DNA from: Actinomycetota bacterium
GTDB taxonomy: Bacteria; Actinomycetota; Humimicrobiia; Humimicrobiales; Humimicrobiaceae
DNA: 14,687 nt
Assembly (NCBI GenBank): GCA_028718045.1
Contig: JAQUMQ010000010.1
Location: 1 to 14,687 of the forward strand
Direction of reading: 5' to 3'
Positions within the stretch are counted from its first letter, which is position 1; the number at the start of each line of letters is the position of its first letter. A model generated the notes under the pieces. It was not told the origin of the DNA. It searched no databases and was given only the letters and a program-made list of their open reading frames with translations. A program made the translations under genes and the position numbers. This document shows positions 7,551 to 13,266 of the stretch, one piece after another.

Positions 7551-8495
7551 CTAGATCAAAGCTGCGATCTTTTTGATATGTTTGGGTGTTGAACCGCAGC
7601 AAGCACCTAATATCGAAGGGTTATATTCAAGATATTTTTTTATGTTTTGCGCCATGATTTCAGGAGTTTCGCTGTAGACTGTTTTACCATCTTTTATGCT
7701 TGGAAGACCCGCATTAGGCTGGAAAATCAGTTTCGCATCGGGATTTGCTTTTCTCATCTTTTTTACCGTTTCAAGCATTTTATCGGAACCGACACTACAG
7801 TTGGCTCCCACGACGGCACAGCCGGCATCGGTTAGGATATTAACGGCATCTTCGGCTTTGTTTCCCATTATCGTAACGCCGTTTTCGTTAAATGTAAGAG
7901 TACAGATAAGTGCCGCGTCTTTGTTTATTTGTTTTACTGCTTCGATTGCTGCAAGTGCTTCATTTAAATCAAGCATGGTTTCTATGATAATCAGATCCAC
8001 GATTTTAGTTTTGAGTAAAATGTCGGCTTGCTCGCAGTATGCATCAACCGCATCTTTGTAATCAAGATCTCCGAAAGGTTTTAAGAGTTTGCCTGTCGGT
8101 CCCAGATTTCCTGCAATAAGTATGGATTTTGCACAACATCCGGAATTATTTACAGGATTTTTATTATCGTTTGCTGTAATTTTTTTATAGCTTTCCACTG
8201 CTATTTGAGCACAAATGACAGCTTTTTCGTTTATGTTTTTTATCTCAGGTTTAAGTCCGGCTGCCTCGAGTTTTATCGGATTTGCTCCAAACGTACTTGT
8301 CTGAATGATATTTGAGCCGCTTTTCAAATAACTTAAGTGAATTTCCGACAGCACCTTCAAAGAATTTTTATTCCTGCTTAAAAACAAATCAGGGCTTGTC
8401 GAGATTCCCGACTCCTGCAAAACCGTTCCCATGGCTCCATCGCCAATTAAAATGTTATTTCCTAATATTTTTAAGAAATCATTTTTATTAATCAT
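7551..8495 (-). CDS. Homocysteine S-methyltransferase (MetH N-terminal domain type)
   Basis: This 314-residue protein is a single homocysteine-binding barrel, the unit that forms the first domain of cobalamin-dependent methionine synthase. It transfers a methyl group to homocysteine, making methionine. The opening GDGAMGTVLQ (18-27) is the family signature. The zinc that activates the homocysteine thiol would be held by Cys233 (GANCSVG) and the pair Cys299-Cys300 (GACCGSTPKHI); all three are present with normal spacing. The folate, cobalamin and reactivation domains of full MetH are absent. So either it works with separate partner proteins (a split methionine synthase) or it uses another methyl donor such as S-methylmethionine; the sequence does not decide. 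The ATG at 8493-8495 has no clear ribosome binding site and lies 10 nt after the stop of the bS22-like gene, which suggests cotranslation in one unit. Confidence 0.9.
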   Translation of the reverse strand: MINKNDFLKILGNNILIGDGAMGTVLQESGISTSPDLFLSRNKNSLKVLSEIHLSYLKSGSNIIQTSTFGANPIKLEAAGLKPEIKNINEKAVICAQIAVESYKKITANDNKNPVNNSGCCAKSILIAGNLGPTGKLLKPFGDLDYKDAVDAYCEQADILLKTKIVDLIIIETMLDLNEALAAIEAVKQINKDAALICTLTFNENGVTIMGNKAEDAVNILTDAGCAVVGANCSVGSDKMLETVKKMRKANPDAKLIFQPNAGLPSIKDGKTVYSETPEIMAQNIKKYLEYNPSILGACCGSTPKHIKKIAALI

Positions 8496-8505
8496 GAGAA
8501 AAATG

Positions 8506-8601
8506 TTATTTATTTTTTCTTGCCCAGCGGGTTTTTTTAAGCATTTTTTTATGCTTTTTCTTACGCATTTTCTTGCGCCTTTTTTTTATTATAGAGCTCA
8601 A
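8506..8601 (-). CDS. bS22-like small ribosomal protein (AURKAIP1/COX24 domain), TTG start
   Basis: A 31-residue, extremely basic protein is encoded on the minus strand from TTG (8599-8601) to TAA (8506-8508). It reads MSSIIKKRRKKMRKKKHKK through residue 19 and continues MLKKTRWARKNK. This aligns along its whole length with the approximately 33-residue actinobacterial AURKAIP1/COX24-domain proteins (pattern MGSVxKKRRKRM, then KKKHRKLLRKTR). The mycobacterial member is ribosomal protein bS22, a component of the small subunit near the decoding region. The TTG start fits because it aligns with Met1 of relatives and has AAGGAG (8607-8612) exactly 5 nt upstream; no in-frame ATG or GTG exists back to the stop at 8671-8673. 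It is the first gene of a likely two-gene unit with the methyltransferase. Its low complexity makes an alignment by eye riskier than usual, but the His17 and Thr-Arg positions also match. Confidence 0.82.
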   Translation of the reverse strand: MSSIIKKRRKKMRKKKHKKMLKKTRWARKNK

Positions 8602-8606
8602 TGCTT

Positions 8607-8612
8607 CTCCTT
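8607..8612 (-). promoter_or_regulatory. Ribosome binding site of the bS22-like gene
   Basis: AAGGAG on the minus strand lies 5 nt before the TTG codon at 8599-8601. It is the main reason for preferring this start over the internal ATG at 8566-8568. Confidence 0.75.
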
Positions 8613-8864
8613 CTGATTCTACAAACTTTCCAAGGTTTACCTGAAATTTCCCAAAAGGCTTAGTAAACTTTTATCATAATGATTTTATACTTTAGAAAAG
8701 ACATTATATATGAAACTTTATGATAATAACACTTTCAAAAAAAAATTCAACAAGTATTAGCAAGAATTAATAAGCGTTTAAATGACAAGCAAGCCATTGA
8801 CAAAAAATTTAGGTAAATTTAAATCTTAAAAACATATTAAACTAAATACAAATAATGCTTATTA

Positions 8865-8892
8865 TTGTTTACGATAAACTTACGGTAAACAA
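8865..8892. repeat. Tandem 11-bp repeats inside an inverted repeat
   Basis: TTACGATAAAC (8869-8879) is followed at once by TTACGGTAAAC (8880-8890), one mismatch in 11. The pair is framed by an 8-bp inverted repeat TTGTTTAC (8865-8872) / GTAAACAA (8885-8892). The 13-mer GTTTA-CGA-TAAAC within it is itself symmetric. This looks like a protein-binding site in the divergent region, protein unknown. Confidence 0.4.
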
Positions 8893-8967
8893 AAATTTAA
8901 GCTATTTCTTCGAATATGGCTTTATGTATTTTAATGTAAAATAGTCATATATAAGGAGTTGCTGTTT

Positions 8968-9012
8968 ATGTTTTTTGTAATCCAAAAACATTTTCCGGAA
9001 ATTATAAAATAA
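8968..9012 (+). CDS. Possible 14-residue small ORF upstream of the nrdJ promoter
   Basis: ATG at 8968 opens a 14-codon frame (MFFVIQKHFPEIIK) ending in TAA at 9010-9012, three bases before the nrdJ -35 element. It has a strong Shine-Dalgarno (AAGGAG, 8953-8958) with a 9-nt spacer, which is the only reason to mention it. No family is recognised and no clear promoter is paired with it; chance occurrence is likely. Confidence 0.15.
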   Translation: MFFVIQKHFPEIIK

Positions 9013-9014
9013 TA

Positions 9015-9043
9015 TTGACACACAATATATTGTGGTCTAAAAT
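9015..9043 (+). promoter_or_regulatory. nrdJ promoter (sigma-70 type)
   Basis: A perfect -35 TTGACA (9015-9020) and a near-perfect -10 TAAAAT (9038-9043) are separated by exactly 17 bp. Transcription would begin near 9050, giving a leader of about 180 nt. The spacer is filled by the NrdR-box palindrome, so repressor binding would block polymerase directly. Confidence 0.75.
9020..9035. promoter_or_regulatory. NrdR box 1
   Basis: ACACAATATATTGTGG matches the conserved 16-bp NrdR box (ACAC-A/T-ATAT-type palindrome), with a perfectly symmetric 14-bp core CACAATATATTGTG (9021-9034). NrdR is the zinc-ribbon/ATP-cone repressor of ribonucleotide reductase genes in most bacteria. Its sites normally occur in pairs upstream of nrd genes, as here. 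Confidence 0.82.
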
Positions 9044-9051
9044 ATTAATTG

Positions 9052-9067
9052 ATACAATATATATTAA
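9052..9067. promoter_or_regulatory. NrdR box 2 (degenerate)
   Basis: The left half ATACAATA matches box 1 with one change, while the right half TATATTAA is poorly conserved. It starts 32 bp after box 1, leaving 16 bp between boxes, i.e. three helical turns between centres, which is the usual spacing of paired NrdR boxes. The spacing is the stronger argument. Confidence 0.55.
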
Positions 9068-9229
9068 AATTTATAAAATAATTGTTATTTAATCTTTAAA
9101 TATTTCTTTATATTTAAGCTTGTAATTATCCAAAAAATTTTAAAAATTGAAGTATCGCTGTTCCGTTTTTTGAATTTTTTAACGTTTTCAGAAAAAATAT
9201 TTAAAAAAAATAGTGCATATGGAGAAGAA

Positions 9230-11659
9230 ATGGAAAAGAAAAAAGAAAATTTAATATTTGACAAAAGCGGTAATGATTCGGAAAAGGATTCCATTGATCC
9301 ATATAAAGGCTATTATGCGAAAAAACAGATAAATCTTACCAAGAACGCAATTACGGTACTGGAAAGAAGATATTTAAAAAGAGATGAGTATGGAAATTTG
9401 CTTGAAGAGCCCAGAGAGATGTTTTTAAGAGTTGCAAAGAATATCGCTTCTGCCGAAAAAAGATATGGCTTAAATGACAGCGAAGTTAGAAATATTGAAA
9501 AGAATTTTTTTGATTTAATGACAGATCTTGATTTTCTTCCTAACTCGCCTACTTTAATGAATGCGGGAAGAGAGCTCCAGCAGCTAGCTGCATGCTTTGT
9601 TTTGCCTGTAGGCGATTCTATGTCTGCAATTTTTGAAGCTCTTAAGGAAACTGCCTTGATACAAAAGTCAGGTGGAGGCGTAGGTTATTCCTTTTCAAAT
9701 ATAAGGCCAAAAAATGATGTCGTTCTCTCGACAAAAGGAGTGTCGAGTGGGCCGATTTCTTTTATGACCGTATTCAATGCCGCAACCGATACCATTAAGC
9801 AAGGCGGCACGAGACGGGGTGCAAATATGGGTATTTTAAGAGTCGATCACCCCGATATTCTTGATTTCATAACGGCAAAAGAAAACAATGATAAGCTTAA
9901 CAATTTTAATATATCTGTGGGTATTACGGAATCATTTATGAAAGCTGTTGAACATGACGATGAATATGACATTTTAAATCCAAGGACGAAAGAAGTAGTC
10001 ACAAGATATAAAGCTAGGGAGGTTTTTGAAAAAATAGTAAGCCATGCCTGGAAGAATGGAGATCCCGGAATAATATTTCTTGACAGACTCAACAAAGACA
10101 ACCCTACTCCACATATCGGAATTATCGAGAGCACCAATCCATGTGGCGAACAACCTTTGCTGCCTTATGAGGCATGCAATCTGGGTTCCATAAACCTTGC
10201 AAATATGGTTAAGGAAGAAGACGGCATTAAATCCGTTGATTTTGAAAAGTTAAGGGAAGTGGCAAAAACATCTGTGAGGTTTCTCGACGACGTTGTCGAT
10301 ATGAGCATGTATCCTCTTGAAAAGATTGCGGATATGGTAAGAGGAAACAGAAAGATAGGATTGGGAGTTATGGGATTTGCGGATATGCTTATAATGCTGG
10401 GTATTCCTTACAACAGCGAGCAGGCTCTCGAGGCAAGTAAAAACGTGATGAGTTTCATAAATGACGTTTCGAAGGAAGCATCGAGGAAACTTGCCGAAGA
10501 GAGAGGAGAATTCCCTAATTTCAAAGGCAGTGTTTATGATACTCCAGACGGCTATAAGATGAGAAATGCGACCACTACCACGATAGCTCCTACCGGTACG
10601 CTCAGTATCATTGCTGGTTGTTCGAGCGGAGTCGAACCTATTTTTGCGGTTTCGTTTGTGAAAAATGTTATGGATAACGATAAATTGATAGAAGTAAACA
10701 AATATTTCGAAGAGATTGCCAAAGAGGAGGGATTTTATTCAAAAGAACTCATGGAAAATATTGCACAAAAGGGAAGTGTCAAGGAAATAAGTGAAGTCCC
10801 CGATCAATACAAGAGGATATTCGTAACGGCTCACGATATTTCTCCCGCATGGCATGTAAGGATGCAAGCTGCTTTTCAAAATTTTGTGGACAATGCTGTT
10901 TCGAAAACGGTTAATTTCTCCTCGGATGCGACAGTTAAGGATGTCGAAGATGTTTACATGCTGGCTTATAGGCTTGGCTGTAAAGGGATAACCATATATA
11001 GGGATAAAAGCAGGGAATCCCAGGTTTTAACTATCGGAGAAGAAGACAAAGGGAAAGCAAAAGCTGTTAGCCTTAAAACTCCGGAAGTGCCCCAAAAGAT
11101 AACTGAAGAAAAAATATCGAAAGAAAAATTAACGGAAGTAAAAAAAGAAGGAAAGGAAAGCGAAGAAAAAAGTACCGCAGGTTCACAGGTTTTTATTAAA
11201 CCGCGTCCGAGGCCGGAGATTACCCGCGGAATGACTAAAAAGTATACGATAGGAAGTTGCGGAAAGTTATATGTCACCGTAAACTCTGACGAACAAGGCA
11301 TTTGTGAGGTTTTTACGAATACCGGAGAAGAAGGCTGTGCCGCTCTTTCCGAAGCGGTAAGTCGCTTGATCAGCATATCGATACGTTCCGGAATAGATAT
11401 CGAGTCCATCAAACATCAGATCCAGGGAATAAGGTGCGTAACATGTATTGCCGATAGGAGTACCCATGTGCTATCCTGCCCCGATGCAATAAGCAAAGCT
11501 TTGGAATTTTATCTCAACGGCAGCAATAAGTTTGATCTTGATTTTGCCAGCGGTCCTAAATCTCTTATGATATGTCCCGAAGAAGGTTGCGGGGGTATCA
11601 TGGAGCCTGAAGGAGGATGTTATGTATGCAGAGTGTGCGGTTTTTCAAAATGTTCTTAA
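9230..11659 (+). CDS. nrdJ: Adenosylcobalamin-dependent (class II) ribonucleoside-diphosphate reductase
   Basis: This 809-residue enzyme reduces ribonucleotides to deoxyribonucleotides with a coenzyme B12-generated thiyl radical. The barrel carries the family blocks in order: FLPNSPTLMNAG, LAACFVLPVGDSM (Cys122, half of the reducible pair), SGGGVGYSFSNIRP, KQGGTRRGANMG, NPCGEQPLLPYEACNLGS (Cys305, radical site), GVMGFADML and TTTTIAPTGTLSIIAGCSSG. After LGCKGITIYRDKSRE comes a Lys/Glu-rich linker (about 602-662). A TSCPD domain follows (about 664-780), then a Cys-rich tail (CPEEGCGGI to CGFSKCS, 782-809) that may be a zinc ribbon or shuttle thiols. The start is the ATG at 9230, with GGAG 5 nt upstream; the frame is open back to a TTG at 9170 that has no ribosome binding site. 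The promoter carries NrdR boxes. The length is normal for the NrdJ class with C-terminal TSCPD domain. Confidence 0.96.
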   Translation: MEKKKENLIFDKSGNDSEKDSIDPYKGYYAKKQINLTKNAITVLERRYLKRDEYGNLLEEPREMFLRVAKNIASAEKRYGLNDSEVRNIEKNFFDLMTDLDFLPNSPTLMNAGRELQQLAACFVLPVGDSMSAIFEALKETALIQKSGGGVGYSFSNIRPKNDVVLSTKGVSSGPISFMTVFNAATDTIKQGGTRRGANMGILRVDHPDILDFITAKENNDKLNNFNISVGITESFMKAVEHDDEYDILNPRTKEVVTRYKAREVFEKIVSHAWKNGDPGIIFLDRLNKDNPTPHIGIIESTNPCGEQPLLPYEACNLGSINLANMVKEEDGIKSVDFEKLREVAKTSVRFLDDVVDMSMYPLEKIADMVRGNRKIGLGVMGFADMLIMLGIPYNSEQALEASKNVMSFINDVSKEASRKLAEERGEFPNFKGSVYDTPDGYKMRNATTTTIAPTGTLSIIAGCSSGVEPIFAVSFVKNVMDNDKLIEVNKYFEEIAKEEGFYSKELMENIAQKGSVKEISEVPDQYKRIFVTAHDISPAWHVRMQAAFQNFVDNAVSKTVNFSSDATVKDVEDVYMLAYRLGCKGITIYRDKSRESQVLTIGEEDKGKAKAVSLKTPEVPQKITEEKISKEKLTEVKKEGKESEEKSTAGSQVFIKPRPRPEITRGMTKKYTIGSCGKLYVTVNSDEQGICEVFTNTGEEGCAALSEAVSRLISISIRSGIDIESIKHQIQGIRCVTCIADRSTHVLSCPDAISKALEFYLNGSNKFDLDFASGPKSLMICPEEGCGGIMEPEGGCYVCRVCGFSKCS

Positions 11660-11684
11660 GCCGTTGTCGGCATAAGTTTTGTTT
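11655..11684 (+). terminator. Terminator overlapping the nrdJ stop codon
   Basis: CTTAAGCCG (11655-11663) pairs with CGGCATAAG (11668-11676), with one mismatch and a TTGT loop, and is followed by TTTTGTTT. The nrdJ TAA (11657-11659) lies in the left arm of the stem. The T tract is on the plus strand only, so it serves nrdJ rather than the convergent gene. Confidence 0.75.
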
Positions 11685-11692
11685 ATCGTTTA

Positions 11693-13051
11693 TTAGTTTA
11701 TTCTTTTGGTCCAATCATTGTAGCTTTCGGGAACACTGACATGAAGTTTTCTCTTGATTTTTTCTACGATATTCGACACGCCTTTTGCCGTGTTGTATAT
11801 AAGGTTTATTCTTGGATCCTTGATTTTATATGAAAACTTTATGGAACTTCCCTTATATATTTTATTTTCTTTCATTTCTTTTTCTATAGCCGTACCGGCA
11901 TAGGGAAGGACTTTGGTTAAATAAGAATATCTCAGCTTATCTTTTGGCATTATTTTTTTTATTTTTTCGATGAATAACGCGTTTTCGTTAAGTTCGTCGA
12001 AAGTAATGCTATAATCGAAAGGTATGAAACCGATGACCGTATAAAGATTAAGCTTGCTCAGTATTTCCATTGCCTTCAGGTTTTGTTCCACCGTCGTATC
12101 CTTTTTAAACCTGTCAAGTACCGATTGAGATCCGGATTCTATTCCCAGAAATACCCCTCTTAAACCTGCTTTTTTTAAAAGCGTAAACAATTCTTTTTCA
12201 ACGTCATTTACTCTGCATTGCAGAATAAACTGCAAATCCAAGCCTCTTTTTAAAATTTCGTCTGAGATTTCAATTACTCTACGGTAACCTTTCCCTTTTC
12301 CCAAAATAAAATTGGCATCGTTGAAAAAAATATTTCTTATGCCGTATTTGTTGTATAGCAAATCGATTTCTTCTATTACGTTTTTACTGCTGCGGAATCT
12401 GAATTTGGGGCCAAAGTTTGAATAAAAGGAAACTACGCTGCAAAACGAACATCTGGCATAACAGCCACGCGAAGTTATCATGGATGCTATGTCTTTGGTA
12501 TTTAATCTTTGATTTAAAACATATCTTTCCGGAAAAGGCAAGCTGTCAAGATCATCGATCGATGGTCTTATATCGTTTTTTATGATTTTATTGCCTTTAT
12601 TGTATGCTATTCCTTTTACGCTGCGCCAGTCAGCTTCGTTGATAATGCTTTCTGCCAAATCGATAAATGTTATTTCCCCTTCGCCTAATGTAACCGAATC
12701 TATGGCAGGAAACATTTTTAGTATTTCTTCATAAGAAAAACTCGGAAAGATTCCCCCGATATTTATGTGTGCATTTGAATTTTTTTCCTTTAAATTCGAG
12801 ATAAAAGCAAATACTTTTTTGGCTTCGTCTTGAAAAGATACAGTTATTCCCGCAATTTTGAAGGAAAATTTTTGTATTTCATCAATTGCTTGGGGAATTG
12901 TCCATAACCTGTTTCGAAAATCCATTATCTTGAAACTTATGTCTTTCTTTTTAAGACATGCGCCGATATATGCCAAGCCCAAGTGTTCTTCAGGGATGGC
13001 ATTCGGTACATCTGTAGGCGGATTTATCAACACCACATCGATTTCCGACAC
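11693..13051 (-). CDS. B12-binding-type radical SAM protein
   Basis: This 452-residue protein has the two-part layout of B12-binding radical SAM enzymes. Residues about 3-150 form a Rossmann-like domain (DVVLINPPTD, HLGLAYIGACLKKK, INIGGIFPSF, VTLGEGE). Residues about 185-400 form a radical SAM barrel with the cluster motif CYARCSFC (Cys197, Cys201, Cys204, CX3CX2C) and downstream GIESGSQSVLDRFKKDTT. The N-terminal domain lacks the DxHxxG motif that supplies a cobalt ligand, as is common in this superfamily, so cobalamin binding is uncertain. Substrates in this family range from lipids to cofactors and RNA; nothing in the neighbourhood names one. The start is GTG (13049-13051), chosen because GGAG stands 7 nt upstream and the first strand of the domain follows at once; an upstream ATG at 13062-13064 is in another frame. 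It is convergent with nrdJ and shares its orientation with the ATPase gene upstream, 215 nt away. Confidence 0.9.
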   Translation of the reverse strand: MSEIDVVLINPPTDVPNAIPEEHLGLAYIGACLKKKDISFKIMDFRNRLWTIPQAIDEIQKFSFKIAGITVSFQDEAKKVFAFISNLKEKNSNAHINIGGIFPSFSYEEILKMFPAIDSVTLGEGEITFIDLAESIINEADWRSVKGIAYNKGNKIIKNDIRPSIDDLDSLPFPERYVLNQRLNTKDIASMITSRGCYARCSFCSVVSFYSNFGPKFRFRSSKNVIEEIDLLYNKYGIRNIFFNDANFILGKGKGYRRVIEISDEILKRGLDLQFILQCRVNDVEKELFTLLKKAGLRGVFLGIESGSQSVLDRFKKDTTVEQNLKAMEILSKLNLYTVIGFIPFDYSITFDELNENALFIEKIKKIMPKDKLRYSYLTKVLPYAGTAIEKEMKENKIYKGSSIKFSYKIKDPRINLIYNTAKGVSNIVEKIKRKLHVSVPESYNDWTKRIN

Positions 13052-13266
13052 GAGAAATCTCCATTTCTGTTAAAAATATATAAAACTTTTTTTATCTTAT
13101 AATTTGTATTAACTTTTCAAATTCTAGCTAAAGTAAAATATTTAAGGTTACGATAAATATAATTCAGGCATCGGCATCTTGCAATATATCATTTTCAGCT
13201 TTTGGAGTTAAAAAATCGTGTTTGTATTTTAAATACGTTTATATTGTTTTTTAAATTTGATTATAA

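Larger units (their letters stand above)
8613..9014. other. Divergent regulatory region between the bS22-like gene and nrdJ
   Basis: No ordinary gene is visible. The region contains several A+T-rich symmetric elements. TTATCATAA (8671-8679) has an inverted copy at 8718-8726. A TTGACA (8797-8802) is followed by the palindrome AAATTTA-GG-TAAATTT (8805-8820). Two tandem 11-bp repeats lie at 8869-8890, and a TTTCCGGAAA palindrome at 8992-9001. Promoters for the minus-strand unit must lie here, but no convincing -35/-10 pair was found for it. Confidence 0.45.

Noticed and set aside
8539..8587. Two short hairpins followed by a T8 run that look like a plus-strand terminator
   Set aside because: No plus-strand gene precedes it. 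The repeats and T run arise from Lys/Arg codons (AAA, AAG, CGC) of the bS22-like gene on the other strand.
8431..8616. A 61-residue plus-strand frame opposite the bS22-like gene
   Set aside because: It is Phe-rich because it is antisense to a Lys/Arg-rich coding region; it has no ribosome binding site and overlaps two better-supported minus-strand genes.
9125..9133. TTATCCAAA as a possible DnaA box in the nrdJ leader
   Set aside because: It differs from the TTATCCACA consensus, stands alone, and no dnaA, dnaN or cluster of boxes is nearby.
9170..9229. A 20-residue N-terminal extension of NrdJ starting at TTG 9170
   Set aside because: The TTG has no ribosome binding site and the extension is not like the family N-terminus, whereas the ATG at 9230 has GGAG 5 nt upstream.
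13052..13266. Searched for a promoter of the radical SAM gene or a terminator of the ATPase gene
   Set aside because: Only loose matches were found (a TTGAAA without a well-spaced -10, and a loopless GTATTT-T-AAATAC palindrome at 13224-13236); none is strong enough to report.
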